Notes under the pieces: model-generated
What the model was told of the DNA's origin: nothing
What the model saw: only the letters and a program-made list of their open reading frames with translations
Database searches by the model: none
Made by a program: the position numbers and the translations under genes
Assembly (NCBI GenBank): GCA_016195665.1
Contig: JACPZD010000026.1
Coordinates: forward strand, 1 to 47,215
Direction: 5' to 3'
DNA length: 47,215 bases
Source of the DNA: Gammaproteobacteria bacterium
GTDB taxonomy: Bacteria > Pseudomonadota > Gammaproteobacteria > SURF-13
In this document: positions 1 to 8,307 of the stretch, piece by piece
Position numbering within the stretch: position 1 is the first letter of the stretch
Layout: each line of letters starts with the position of its first letter

Positions 1-55
1 GGAAAACAAAATGATTTTGATGTTATCTCTTTGCGTTCTCTGCGGTGAACGCAGT
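1..55. repeat. Partial copy of the CACCGCGGAGG-type hairpin repeat (copy R1)
   Basis: This segment matches 252-306 almost base for base, in the same orientation. It is the right part of the repeat: an A/T-rich loop followed by the arm TCTCTGCGGTGAACGCAG. The left arm would lie before the window. Together with the copy at 231-308 it brackets the 88-bp palindrome and the arsS remnant. Confidence 0.8.
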
Positions 56-140
56 GTGTAGGGTGGGCACGTTGTTTGTGCCCACACGGAATCATATGCA
101 GTTGACATGTGGGCACAAACAACGTGCCCACCCTACCAAC
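53..140 (-). repeat. 88-bp perfect palindromic element, copy A1
   Basis: Long inverted repeat. Arms start GTAGGGTGGGCACGTTGTTT and are joined by a short loop containing CATATG. The reverse complement is identical over all 88 bases to 8220-8307. The structure resembles REP/BIME or MITE-like elements mobilised in trans. No transposase is in the window. The left end abuts repeat R1 and the right end abuts in-frame arsS codons. Confidence 0.85.
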
Positions 141-226
141 TGGAAGGCCGCGGCATCGTGGTCAAGAATCATTGCTACGGCTGCACCGCCGGGCAGGGCA
201 GTAGTTGCGGTGGGGCGTTAAATTAA
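137..226 (+). pseudogene. C-terminal remnant of a radical SAM protein, probably ArsS
   Basis: Reading from 137 gives about 29 codons ending in TAA at 224-226, including the Cys-rich tail HCYGCTAGQGSSCGG. From memory, that tail is the end of the arsenosugar-type radical SAM/Cys-rich protein ArsS. All upstream domains, including the radical SAM CxxxCxxC, are missing, and the palindromic element at 53-140 sits where they should be. An ATG at 107 inside the palindrome could open a 39-residue ORF, but I see no reason to think it is functional. The next gene encodes an arsenite methyltransferase, the usual partner of ArsS, which supports the identification. Family assignment is from motif recall. 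Confidence 0.6.
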
Positions 227-230
227 AAAC

Positions 231-308
231 GATTCACCGCGGAGGACGCGGAGGAAAACAAAATGATTTTGATGTTATCTCTTTGTGTCCTCTGCGGTGA
301 ATGCAGTT
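231..308. repeat. CACCGCGGAGG-type hairpin repeat, copy R2
   Basis: Left arm TTCACCGCGGAGGACGCGGA, an A/T-rich loop, and right arm GTCCTCTGCGGTGAATGCAG. It lies directly upstream of the methyltransferase gene, and the gene's ribosome binding site begins just after it. Sister copies occur at 1466, 6313, 15426, 27468, 28441, 32781 and 38688. Confidence 0.85.
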
Positions 309-327
309 CTTTTATGAGGAAAAGACT

Positions 328-1446
328 ATGAACGTGCAACAGAATGTCATGGAGCGTTATTCCGAAGGCGCCAAGGAACGTCAGGCCGCCTTATGCTGTC
401 CGGTGAGTTACGACCAGGGCTTATTAAAAATTCTGCCGCAGGAAATCATCGAAAAGGATTACGGCTGCGGCGACCCCTCCCGTTATGTGCGTGAGGGTGA
501 TGTCGTCCTGGATTTAGGCAGCGGCGCGGGCAAGATCTGTTACATGGCGGCGCAACGGGTGGGCCCGCACGGCCGCGTTATCGGCGTGGACATGACCGAC
601 GACATGCTCGCCCTGGCGCGCAAGTATCAGCCCGAGATGACGCAAACGCTGGGCGGCGACCGGGTGCGATTCGTAAAGGGCTATATCGAAGATCTGGCGC
701 TCGATATCGAGGCGATGGAGCGCTATCTGGCGGAGCACCCGGTGAGCAACGCCAACGATCTTGCCGCACTCGAAGGCTGGAAGACCGCGCAGCGCAGCAA
801 GCAGCCACTGATCGCCGACAATTCCGTAGATCTGGTGATCTCCAACTGCGTGCTCAATCTGGTGGATGAAAAGCACAAGCAGCAATTGGTGCAGGAGATC
901 TTCCGTGTACTCAAACCCGGCGGGCGCGTGGCGATTTCCGACATCGTGAGCGACGAGGTTGTCCCCGCGCATCTGCGCGCCGATCCCATGCTGTGGAGCG
1001 GCTGCATCTCCGGCGCATTTCAGGAACAGGAGTTTATCCGTACCTTCAAAGATAGCGGTTTCCTCGCAGCCTGTTATGACAAGTGGGACGCCGAACCCTG
1101 GCAAGTGATCGAGGGCATCGAATTCCGCTCCGTGACGCTCACGGCGGTGAAAGGCGCAGACACGGAGTGTCTCGATTACGGCCATGCCGTCATCTACCGC
1201 GGCCCGTATGCCACCATTACCGATGACGAGGGCCATGTCTATCTACGCGGCGAACGAATGGCGGTCTGCGAGCGTACTTATAAGTTTCTGACTGAAGGTC
1301 CGTACAGAGATGATTTCATCGGTATCGCACCGGCCGTGCAGCGCGAACCGGTCAATTGGTGCGCGCCCGCCGGCGCCTTGCGCCCCGCGGCGGAGACCAA
1401 AGGGGCGGCACATACGCAAACCGGCGTAAGCTCGGGTTGTTGTTAG
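328..1446 (+). CDS. arsM: Arsenite methyltransferase (ArsM-like) with C-terminal extension
   Basis: Cytosolic SAM-dependent enzyme predicted to methylate arsenite. The start at 328 is chosen because GAGGAAAAG stands just upstream; an ATG at 301 lies in a repeat. Protein of 372 residues. The SAM-binding loop LDLGSGAGK is near residues 61-69. Three cysteines at about 47 (YGCG), 174 (SNCVLNL) and 226 (SGCISGA) match the As(III)-binding cysteines of ArsM in motif and spacing. A further ~100-residue extension ends in SSGCC, giving extra thiols. The arsS remnant upstream suggests it once belonged to an arsenosugar cluster. Two glycosyltransferases of the arsenosugar type lie 28 kb away (29058-30469). 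Methylation chemistry is confident; the end product is inference. Confidence 0.85.
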   Translation: MNVQQNVMERYSEGAKERQAALCCPVSYDQGLLKILPQEIIEKDYGCGDPSRYVREGDVVLDLGSGAGKICYMAAQRVGPHGRVIGVDMTDDMLALARKYQPEMTQTLGGDRVRFVKGYIEDLALDIEAMERYLAEHPVSNANDLAALEGWKTAQRSKQPLIADNSVDLVISNCVLNLVDEKHKQQLVQEIFRVLKPGGRVAISDIVSDEVVPAHLRADPMLWSGCISGAFQEQEFIRTFKDSGFLAACYDKWDAEPWQVIEGIEFRSVTLTAVKGADTECLDYGHAVIYRGPYATITDDEGHVYLRGERMAVCERTYKFLTEGPYRDDFIGIAPAVQREPVNWCAPAGALRPAAETKGAAHTQTGVSSGCC

Positions 1447-1465
1447 CCGCAAAATCTTTAAAAAA

Positions 1466-1527
1466 ACGATTCACCGCGGAGGGCGCGGAGGGAAATATTG
1501 TGTTTTGATCTTGCCCCCTGCGGTGCA
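1466..1527. repeat. CACCGCGGAGG-type hairpin repeat, copy R3
   Basis: Left arm TTCACCGCGGAGGGCGCGGA and right arm GCCCCCTGCGGTGCAT fill the gap between arsM and the next gene. Both genes run the same way, so it may act as a terminator or mRNA-stabilising hairpin. That function is inferred. Confidence 0.75.
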
Positions 1528-1570
1528 TAAGGTCTTCTTGCGCCGCCATTGAATGGCGGTATCATAAGCA

Positions 1571-2707
1571 ATGGCGCGTCACATCGCATTCCTATTCCCG
1601 CTCCTCTGCTGCTTCTTCCAAGTCGCGCACGCAGACATCACGCTGCGTCTCTCAGAAGTTGCCAGTGGCCTGAAAAACCCTCTCTACCTCACCAGCCCAT
1701 CCGGCGATGCGCGCTTGTTTATTGTCGAGCAAGCGGGGCGCATTCGCATCGTCGAAAACGGCAAGCTGTTATCCACCCCATTTCTCGACATTGCTGGAAA
1801 GATAAAGAGCGGCGGTGAACAGGGCCTGCTGAGCGTCGCTTTTCATCCTGATTATGCGAAGAACGGATTTCTTTACGTCAATTACACCGACAAAAACGGC
1901 GATACTCATATTGAGCGCTACCATGTAGCTTCCAACCCTAACCGTGCTGATCCCGGTTCGGCTAAGCTGCTGCTCAAGATCGAGCAGCCTTACGCCAATC
2001 ATAACGGCGGGCTGAATCTGTTTGGTCCCGACGGCATGCTTTACATCGGCATGGGCGACGGCGGCGCCGCGGGCGATCCGCACGGCAATGGGCAAAATCT
2101 TAAAACCCTGCTCGGCAAAATGTTGCGGATTGATGTGAATAAAGGCGATCCCTATGCGATTCCTTCTGATAATTCCTTTGTCGGGCGCAAAGATGTGCGT
2201 GCCGAGATCTGGGCCTACGGTTTGCGCAATCCCTGGCGCTATGCCTTCGATCGCAAGGAAAATCTCTTATATATCGCCGATGTGGGGCAGAACAAGATTG
2301 AAGAAATCAACGTCGTCCCGGCCGCGCAGAAGGGGCTCAACTACGGCTGGAACATCTTGGAAGGGTCATCCTGCTTTTCGCTGTTGTTCAGCCCCTCTTG
2401 TAACAAAAGCGGCCTCGTTTTACCTGTGTTGGAATACGATCATAACCAGGGCTGCTCGGTGATCGGCGGCTTCGTCTATCGCGGCCGCGCTATCCCGGAA
2501 CTCGCCGGTCACTATGTGTATTCTGATTACTGTGCAGGTTTTCTCAAGAGTTTCATATACGCCGGCGGTAAGGCGACCGAACAGCGCGACTGGAACGCGG
2601 GAGAGATCGGCAACGTATTGTCGTTTGGCGAGGACGCGGAAGGAGAGTTGTATGTCATGTCGGACAAGGGCAGCGTTTACCGCCTGGTTAAAGGCGATTC
2701 ACAGTAG
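1571..2707 (+). CDS. PQQ-dependent sugar dehydrogenase family protein (GSDH/HHIP-like)
   Basis: Secreted or periplasmic six-bladed beta-propeller of the soluble glucose dehydrogenase family; members oxidise aldose sugars with PQQ. The 378-residue protein has a signal peptide (about residues 1-20, cleaved after VAHA). Family signatures in order are FIVEQAGRIR, GGEQGLLSVAFHPDY, the active-site-like NHNGG, MGDGG, GLRNPWR and IADVGQN. Two late cysteine pairs (SCFSLLFSPSC; YCAG) suggest disulfides. The stop codon directly abuts the stop of the convergent gene. No PQQ synthesis genes are in the window, so the cofactor source and true substrate are unknown. Confidence 0.85.
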   Translation: MARHIAFLFPLLCCFFQVAHADITLRLSEVASGLKNPLYLTSPSGDARLFIVEQAGRIRIVENGKLLSTPFLDIAGKIKSGGEQGLLSVAFHPDYAKNGFLYVNYTDKNGDTHIERYHVASNPNRADPGSAKLLLKIEQPYANHNGGLNLFGPDGMLYIGMGDGGAAGDPHGNGQNLKTLLGKMLRIDVNKGDPYAIPSDNSFVGRKDVRAEIWAYGLRNPWRYAFDRKENLLYIADVGQNKIEEINVVPAAQKGLNYGWNILEGSSCFSLLFSPSCNKSGLVLPVLEYDHNQGCSVIGGFVYRGRAIPELAGHYVYSDYCAGFLKSFIYAGGKATEQRDWNAGEIGNVLSFGEDAEGELYVMSDKGSVYRLVKGDSQ

Positions 2708-3445
2708 TTACTTACCGGTGAAGATAATATCGCCATAATAAGCCGTCGCCGTCTCGCCTGTGTTGTCGGTATCGGTCATGATGGCGACGCCGGAGATCAT
2801 GGGTGGTTCTTCGCCGAAGGCCTTTTTATAATCTTCATAGACGTTGCGGGTTTCCTCCATCCACTGGCCGGCGTTTGCCGCTCCGCTTTCCACAACGACC
2901 ATTTTTACAAAATCGGTGTAGGCGTTGTCGACGATAGTATCCTTGGGCGTTTTTGATTCCCAGATGTAGTTGATCGCGCCGATGGGCAGTTCGGAGCCGA
3001 ACAACAGTTTACCTGCGTTGTATTTGAGTTTTTTACCGAAGCCAACCTTGTCGGCTTCGTAAGCAAAGGTGATGTAGATGCGCGCGGCGTAGTCGTCGCC
3101 TTCTTTGCGGGTTACATCGCTTTTTTGGATGACGTTATCCACTTTCCAGCGCCAGTGCAGGATGGGAGTCTTGCTGAGATCAATGGCGACCTTGCGGGTG
3201 AGGCCCGACGCGGCAGCCTCGCTCACCGCCTTGACGACAAGGGTGTCGTTGTCTTTGACCAGTTCATAATCGGTGTGTTTGGATATCTTGGGAAAGATGA
3301 GCGGTTCCCAACCGGCAGGCGGTGTTTTACCTTCTCCGGCGGCGGAGAATTTCCCCGCCTCGATAATTTCCTGAGCGTTGGCTGAGGAAATCGAAAGCAA
3401 AAGAAGCGTTGAAAACAGTCGATACTTTAGCGTAGTAGACCGCAC
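2708..3445 (-). CDS. DUF3047 domain protein, secreted
   Basis: Protein of 245 residues with a signal peptide (about 1-24, ending SSANA). The rest is a single DUF3047 domain: the pattern LHWRWKVDN, DDYAARIYITF and NAYTDFVKMVVVESG is typical. The function of the family is not known. It lies four bases downstream of the TlpA-like gene on the same strand, so the two are probably one transcript and may both act in the periplasm. It is convergent with the sugar dehydrogenase with no spacer at all. Confidence 0.8.
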   Translation of the reverse strand: MRSTTLKYRLFSTLLLLSISSANAQEIIEAGKFSAAGEGKTPPAGWEPLIFPKISKHTDYELVKDNDTLVVKAVSEAAASGLTRKVAIDLSKTPILHWRWKVDNVIQKSDVTRKEGDDYAARIYITFAYEADKVGFGKKLKYNAGKLLFGSELPIGAINYIWESKTPKDTIVDNAYTDFVKMVVVESGAANAGQWMEETRNVYEDYKKAFGEEPPMISGVAIMTDTDNTGETATAYYGDIIFTGK

Positions 3446-3449
3446 TTTA

Positions 3450-3962
3450 TCAGCCCTCGGCGAGCAATGATTGAATCTTCTGCTCAGTCAGCGCGTATTC
3501 ACCTTCGCCGATGTGCACGTAACGGATGACGCCTTGTTTGTCTATCAGATACATGGCCGGCCAGTAGCGATTGTTGTAGTTTCGCCAAGTGGCGAAATCA
3601 TTGTCTATCGCCACCGGGTAGGTGATGCCGTGTTCTCGCACATAGCGTTTGACGTTCTCGATGTCGCGCTCGCTGTCGAATTCGGGACTGTGCACGCCGA
3701 TGACCACCAAACCTTGCGGGGCGAATTTTTTATTCCATTGTTTGACGTAGGGCTCCACATTGCGGCAGTTATAGCAGCCATAGGTCCAGAATTCCACCAT
3801 GACGACTTTGCCCTTCAGGTCTGTCAGATGCAGCGGCTTGGTATTGAGCCAGGTCTCGTTCAAGAGTTCCGGGGCCGGGTGGCCAAGGTTATCAGCGAGT
3901 GTAACCGCATAGGCAGTCAGCATTATCAGACCTGTTAATAAGCTTAAAATTATCCTCATCAT
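3450..3962 (-). CDS. TlpA/DipZ-like periplasmic thioredoxin-fold protein
   Basis: Protein of 170 residues: signal peptide or membrane anchor (about 1-22), then a thioredoxin fold. The redox motif is FWTYGCYNCRN (CYNC) and the cis-proline loop is YWPAMYLID. The sequence resembles the thioredoxin domain at the end of DipZ-type proteins. It is expected to reduce or oxidise disulfides in the periplasm; the partner is unknown. The start at 3962 is chosen because AGGAG stands six bases before the first of two ATG codons. It is the first gene of a pair with the DUF3047 gene, divergent from pgl. Confidence 0.85.
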   Translation of the reverse strand: MMRIILSLLTGLIMLTAYAVTLADNLGHPAPELLNETWLNTKPLHLTDLKGKVVMVEFWTYGCYNCRNVEPYVKQWNKKFAPQGLVVIGVHSPEFDSERDIENVKRYVREHGITYPVAIDNDFATWRNYNNRYWPAMYLIDKQGVIRYVHIGEGEYALTEQKIQSLLAEG

Positions 3963-4089
3963 AAGGCTCCTTTAGGCACGCTCTGTGCTAGTAGCAGTGC
4001 TGTTATCTATTGAAGATAGCTTTATACTCTAGCTATTAAAAATCACATAGTTATCACAAAAGGATCATAATTCAGGGTGTTTGCTAGCG

Positions 4090-4848
4090 ATGCAACGACA
4101 GATACGAATATCGGCCGATCTGGAGGCGTTAAGCACCGCCGCCGCAAAGCGCTGGGTGGCGCTTGCGTCAGAGGCCATCGCCGCTCGCGGCGAGTTCCAC
4201 GTGGCGCTCTCGGGCGGCGCTACGCCAAGGCGTTTGTACGAGCGATTGGCGGCGGCGCCGTTTGCGCGCGAGATTGATTGGTTGTGTGTGCACATTTATT
4301 TCACCGACGAGCGCTGCGTCCCGCCCGATCACCAGGACAGCAATTTCTGGATGGCGAGCGAGGCGCTGCTGCGCCACGTCCTCATCCCCCCCGAACAAAT
4401 CCACCGCATCGGGGTCACCCTGGCCACTATCCGCCAGGATGCCGCGGCCTACGCCGAGTTGTTGCGCAAGCACCTGCCTAAGTCGGTCGCTCCCGGCGTG
4501 CCGCAATTTGATTTGGTGCTGTTAGGGCTGGGGCCGGATGGGCACATCGCCTCGCTGTTCCCTGCGGCTGGGATCGCGGTTACCGAGCGGGAAGACCGTT
4601 ATGCGGTGGCGGTCTATGCGGACAGGCTCAAGGCTTGGCGTATCAGCCTTTCACTGCCCGTCATCGCCCATGCCGAGCATATCCTGATGCTGGCGGCAGG
4701 CAAAGAAAAGACCGGGATTGTGCGACGGGCGCTGGGCGCGCCCGAGTCACCCCCCTTACCCGTACAACGTTTGCAACCCGTTCATGAAATGGAGTGGTAT
4801 CTGGATGAGGCCGCCGCTGCACAACTGCACGATCGGGTGAACGGATGA
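4090..4848 (+). CDS. pgl: 6-phosphogluconolactonase
   Basis: Hydrolyses 6-phosphogluconolactone to 6-phosphogluconate in the oxidative pentose-phosphate or Entner-Doudoroff routes. The 252-residue protein carries ALSGGATPRRLYE near the N-terminus, FTDERCVPP in the middle and LLGLGPDGHIASLFP (active-site DGH), all standard for the DevB/Pgl family. The start ATG at 4090 is preferred; a TTG at 4081 is in frame nine bases upstream. The stop overlaps the start of glk (ATGA), so the two are translationally coupled. Upstream is an A/T-rich divergent promoter region (3963-4089). Confidence 0.92.
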   Translation: MQRQIRISADLEALSTAAAKRWVALASEAIAARGEFHVALSGGATPRRLYERLAAAPFAREIDWLCVHIYFTDERCVPPDHQDSNFWMASEALLRHVLIPPEQIHRIGVTLATIRQDAAAYAELLRKHLPKSVAPGVPQFDLVLLGLGPDGHIASLFPAAGIAVTEREDRYAVAVYADRLKAWRISLSLPVIAHAEHILMLAAGKEKTGIVRRALGAPESPPLPVQRLQPVHEMEWYLDEAAAAQLHDRVNG

Positions 4849-5852
4849 AGGTGTTGGCGGGCGATATCGGCGGCACCAAGACCTTGCTGCAGATTGCCGA
4901 CTATCAACAGGGGGATAAAAAGGGACAAGTCATCTTTGAGCAGCTCTATGAGAGCGCGCGCTACTCCGACTTTACGGCTATGTTGAAGGAGTTTATTCAG
5001 GCGGCGGGTTGGGCGGCTGGCCGTCATATCAATGCCGCCTGTTTTGGTGTGGCGGGGCCGGTGGAGCAAAATCCGAGCGGGCAGTCGGTCAAGGTGACCA
5101 ATCTGCCGTGGCAGGTGGACACCAAGACTCTCGGCGTTGAACTCGGCTTCGATAAGATCCTGCTCATCAATGATTTTCAGGCCGTCGGTTACGGCATCGA
5201 GGCCTTGGCTCGTGAAGATCTGGTGGATCTCCAGGATCGCCCGCCGGTGCCGCAGGCCCCGCGTCTGGTGGTTGGCGCGGGCACAGGGCTCGGCATCGCC
5301 TTGCTGGTCTCGCGGCCGGGGGGCTATGATGTGTTGCCGTCCGAAGGCGGGCACGCCGGATTCGCTCCCTCCGATACCTTGCAAGTCGCGCTGCTGGAGT
5401 ACCTGATTAAACGCTTTGGCCGCGCCGGTTACGAGAAGATCCTGTGCGGGCCGGGACTGGTGAACATCTATGAATTCCTGCGCAGCCGCAGCCGCTTGGC
5501 CAATGACGCATTGCCGCAGCGCCTGGTGCAGAATAACGATCTGCCCACCGCCATCACCACGCTGGCGTTGAGCGGGATGGACAAAACTGCGCAGGTGGCG
5601 GTGGATCTTTTTATCGCCATCTACGGCGGCTATGCGGGCAATCTTGCCTTGGTTACGCTGCCGTACGGGGGCGTATACATCGCTGGCGGCATTGCGCCCA
5701 AACTGATTGAGAGAATCAACGCGGGCGGATTCATCCGGGCCTTTATCAACAAAGGTGCGATGTCGCACTTGCTGGAAAAGATGCCGGTGCGGGTGGTGAT
5801 GAATCCCAAGGTGGGGCTGATGGGTGCGGCGCTGGCGGCGGCCCGGTTATGA
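4845..5852 (+). CDS. glk: Glucokinase
   Basis: Phosphorylates glucose with ATP in the cytosol. The 335-residue protein of the bacterial Glk family starts MKVLAGDIGGTKT (phosphate-1 motif). It contains NLPWQVD, the catalytic LINDFQAVGYG, VVGAGTGLGIA and the sugar-binding EGGHAGFAP. Length agrees with E. coli Glk (321). It overlaps the end of pgl by four bases, linking glucose phosphorylation to lactone hydrolysis. The last codons fall 49 bases before the chosen start of apaG. Confidence 0.93.
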   Translation: MKVLAGDIGGTKTLLQIADYQQGDKKGQVIFEQLYESARYSDFTAMLKEFIQAAGWAAGRHINAACFGVAGPVEQNPSGQSVKVTNLPWQVDTKTLGVELGFDKILLINDFQAVGYGIEALAREDLVDLQDRPPVPQAPRLVVGAGTGLGIALLVSRPGGYDVLPSEGGHAGFAPSDTLQVALLEYLIKRFGRAGYEKILCGPGLVNIYEFLRSRSRLANDALPQRLVQNNDLPTAITTLALSGMDKTAQVAVDLFIAIYGGYAGNLALVTLPYGGVYIAGGIAPKLIERINAGGFIRAFINKGAMSHLLEKMPVRVVMNPKVGLMGAALAAARL

Positions 5853-5901
5853 GCTTTATGAGGCCTTGCATAGCATGATGGTTAGCGAGAAAATGAAGGG
5901 C

Positions 5902-6282
5902 ATGAATAAATCTCCTTATAGTATCAAGGTTGATGTCCAGACGGCCTACATCGGCGAGCAGTCCATCCCGGATCTGCACCGCTACGTATTCGCCTACACC
6001 GTCACCATCAAAAATACCGGCTCTCTTCCGGCCAAGTTGCTGACGCGGCATTGGATCATCACCGACGCCAACGGCAAGGTGCAGGAAGTGCGCGGTGAAG
6101 GCGTGGTCGGCGAGCAGCCTTACCTGCGGCCCGGCGAGGGCTTCCAATACAGCAGCGGCACGATGCTGGAGACGCCGGTGGGGAGTATGCGGGGTAGTTA
6201 TCAAATGCTGGCCGACAACGGCGTCGAGTTCGACGCCGAGATACCCGCCTTTACGCTGTCACTGCCGAATACGCTGCACTGA
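5902..6282 (+). CDS. apaG: ApaG family protein (Co2+/Mg2+ efflux-associated)
   Basis: A 126-residue single-domain beta-sandwich protein. FAYTVTIKNTG, RHWIITDANGK, VRGEGVVGEQP and FQYSSGTMLETPVGSM are clear ApaG signatures. The start at 5902 (MNKSPYSI) aligns with E. coli MINSPRV and follows GAAGGG; in-frame ATGs at 5878 and 5893 would add a few residues. In E. coli apaG follows ksgA in the same operon. Here it faces rsmA (ksgA) convergently across a repeat, so the classic cluster has been rearranged. Its biochemical role is unclear in all bacteria. Confidence 0.9.
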   Translation: MNKSPYSIKVDVQTAYIGEQSIPDLHRYVFAYTVTIKNTGSLPAKLLTRHWIITDANGKVQEVRGEGVVGEQPYLRPGEGFQYSSGTMLETPVGSMRGSYQMLADNGVEFDAEIPAFTLSLPNTLH

Positions 6283-6312
6283 TCGCCCCCGCTACGATTC
6301 GAGCGTAGTAAA

Positions 6313-6436
6313 AACGATTCACCGCAGAGGACGCGGAGGAGAAACAAACCCATTTGATGTTATTCCTTTTGCATCCTTGATGGTTTGTGTATTTTCCTTT
6401 GTGTTTCTCTGCGCCCTCTGCGGTGAATGTAGTTCT
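6313..6436. repeat. CACCGCGGAGG-type hairpin repeat, copy R4
   Basis: Left arm ATTCACCGCAGAGGACGCGG, right arm GCGCCCTCTGCGGTGAATG, with a longer A/T-rich loop than other copies. It occupies the junction between convergent apaG and rsmA and could terminate both transcripts. The right end touches the stop region of rsmA. Confidence 0.8.
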
Positions 6437-7232
6437 ATAGAGTGCTTGCCACGTTACTTAAAACCGCATACTCCTCGAGGCTCAGGGTTTCGGCGCGGCG
6501 GCTCTGATCTATGCCCGCGGCGCGCATCTGCTCTTCTGTGACCCTGCCGCGCAAAGTGTTGCGCAAGGTCTTGCGGCGCTGTGAGAACGCTTGTTTCACC
6601 AGCGCGGCGAACCGAGCTTCATCCTCGATTGTCACCGGTGGAGTCGTATAAGGCGTCAATCGCACCACGGCCGATTCGATCTTTGGCGCGGGCGTAAACG
6701 CGCCCGGGCCGACATTAAACAATTTCTCCATCGCGCAACGGTATTGCAGCATCACGCTCAAACGTCCGTAGTCGGAACCGCCGGGCGCGGAGATCATCCT
6801 CTCCACGACCTCCTTTTGCAACATGAAGTACATATCCCGGATGCAGCCGGCCTGATCGAGCAGATGAAATAGCAGCGGCGTGGAGATGTTGTAAGGCAGA
6901 TTGCCGGTGATGCGCAGTTTTCGGCCGTCGCCCGCGAGGTGCGCGAAGTCGAAGCGAAGCGCATCTGCGTTGTGGATGCGCAGGATGCCGTGTCCTGCGC
7001 AATATTCAGTGAGCTTGGGGATGAGATCTCGGTCCAACTCGATGACATCTAATTCACCCGTCGCTTGCAGCAACGGCAAAGTGAGGGCGCCCAATCCCGG
7101 CCCGATCTCCACGATGTGTTCGCCGCGCAAGGGTTGAATGGCCGCAACGATGCGCCGGATCACGCCGGGGTCGTGCAGAAAGTTTTGTCCGAAGCGCTTG
7201 CGCGGCCGGTGTTTGCCGCCCGGCTCAGCCAC
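6435..7232 (-). CDS. rsmA: 16S rRNA dimethyladenosine transferase RsmA (KsgA)
   Basis: Dimethylates the two adjacent adenines of the 3'-terminal 16S rRNA helix late in 30S assembly. The 265-residue protein shows [10 protein letters not shown], the SAM loop [11 protein letters not shown], the acidic ELDRDLI, the catalytic NLPYNIS and the C-terminal [12 protein letters not shown]. All family motifs are intact. The start overlaps the end of pdxA by eight bases, so it is the last gene of lptD-surA-pdxA-rsmA. The stop lies against repeat R4. Confidence 0.96.
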   Translation of the reverse strand: MAEPGGKHRPRKRFGQNFLHDPGVIRRIVAAIQPLRGEHIVEIGPGLGALTLPLLQATGELDVIELDRDLIPKLTEYCAGHGILRIHNADALRFDFAHLAGDGRKLRITGNLPYNISTPLLFHLLDQAGCIRDMYFMLQKEVVERMISAPGGSDYGRLSVMLQYRCAMEKLFNVGPGAFTPAPKIESAVVRLTPYTTPPVTIEDEARFAALVKQAFSQRRKTLRNTLRGRVTEEQMRAAGIDQSRRAETLSLEEYAVLSNVASTL

Positions 7233-8211
7233 GGCTGCGTCTCACCAGATCGAGTGCGGCGTGTAGCGCCGCCTTGAGGCTGCCGGCATCGGCCCGTCCC
7301 GTCCCCGCCAAATCCAGCGCCGTGCCGTGGTCTACCGAAGTACGGAGGATGGGCAGACCCAAGGTGATGTTGACCGCGTTGCCAAAGCCCTTGTATTTCA
7401 ACACGGGCAGGCCTTGGTCGTGATACATGGCCAGCACGGCGTCGGCCGCCTCCAGATTTTTCGGAGTGAACAGGGTATCGGCGGGAAGCGGTCCCGTGAG
7501 GTGCAGCCCCTCGGCGCGCAGCGCCGCCAGCACGGGCTCGATAACCTCGCTCTCCTCGCTCCCCAAGTGCCCGCCCTCACCCGCATGCGGATTAAGTCCG
7601 CACACCAGGATGTGCGGCCGGGCAATGCCAAAGCGCGTCACCAGATCATGATGCAGCACACGTAGCACTGCTTCGAGGCGCGCGTGGGTGATTGCTTGGC
7701 TCACCTTGCGCAAGGGTAAGTGGGTAGTCACCAGCGCGACGCGCAAACCCGGCGTCATCAGCATCATCACCGGCTGTGGTGTGTGCGTCTGCTCGGCGAG
7801 AAATTCGGTGTGGCCGGAAAAGGCGATGCCGGCATCGTTGATAATACCCTTGTGCACCGGGCCGGTTATCAGGGCATCGAAGGTCTTGTCCATGCATCCT
7901 GCAACGGAGGCGCGCAAGGTACCAAGCACGTAAGGCGCGTTGCCCCGATCAAGTCTCCCTGCAACTACAGCACACGCCAGCTTTACGGGAAAAACCTTCA
8001 GCACACCCGGCGCGGTTGCGGCAGGCGCCGTATGAGGATCGAAATGCTCGATGCGCAGGGGCAATCCTAAAATGCGCGCACGCTGTTCAAGCAAAACAGG
8101 ATCAGCCACCACGACGATTTCAGCAGGCCACACCTCTTGAGCGATCTGCACGCACAGATCCGGCCCGATACCGGCGGGTTCACCTGGAGTATGGGCGAGG
8201 CGGGGGATCAT
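7225..8211 (-). CDS. pdxA: 4-hydroxythreonine-4-phosphate dehydrogenase
   Basis: NAD-dependent oxidation and decarboxylation step of pyridoxal-phosphate synthesis (DXP-dependent branch). The 328-residue protein starts [19 protein letters not shown] and contains LITGPVHKG, the metal-ligand histidine in [32 protein letters not shown] and the C-terminal [12 protein letters not shown]. Length matches E. coli PdxA (329). It is separated from surA by the 88-bp palindrome A2 and overlaps rsmA. Confidence 0.96.
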   Translation of the reverse strand: MIPRLAHTPGEPAGIGPDLCVQIAQEVWPAEIVVVADPVLLEQRARILGLPLRIEHFDPHTAPAATAPGVLKVFPVKLACAVVAGRLDRGNAPYVLGTLRASVAGCMDKTFDALITGPVHKGIINDAGIAFSGHTEFLAEQTHTPQPVMMLMTPGLRVALVTTHLPLRKVSQAITHARLEAVLRVLHHDLVTRFGIARPHILVCGLNPHAGEGGHLGSEESEVIEPVLAALRAEGLHLTGPLPADTLFTPKNLEAADAVLAMYHDQGLPVLKYKGFGNAVNITLGLPILRTSVDHGTALDLAGTGRADAGSLKAALHAALDLVRRSRG

Positions 8212-8219
8212 TTATTAAA

Positions 8220-8307
8220 GTTGGTAGGGTGGGCACGTTGTTTGTGCCCACATGTCAACTGCATATGATTCCGTGTGGGCACAAACAACGTGCCCACCCT
8301 ACACACT
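8220..8307 (+). repeat. 88-bp perfect palindromic element, copy A2
   Basis: Identical over 88 bases, in inverted orientation, to 53-140. It fills the gap between the surA stop and the pdxA start inside an otherwise compact operon. Its last base is the first base of the surA stop on the plus strand. Arms of about 28 bases would form a very stable hairpin in the mRNA and could lower pdxA-rsmA expression; that effect is inferred. Confidence 0.85.

Noticed and set aside
107-226. A 39-residue gene starting inside the palindrome
   Set aside because: The first codons are element sequence and the remainder is a domain tail; better explained as a gene remnant.
514-1236. Long reverse-strand open frame opposite arsM
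   Set aside because: Antisense to a well-supported gene; no family signature.
4012-4030. TTGAAG ... TATACT as a promoter before pgl
   Set aside because: The two boxes are only about seven bases apart, too close for sigma-70.
4782-5768. 328-codon reverse-strand frame opposite glk
   Set aside because: Antisense shadow; glk has all family motifs.
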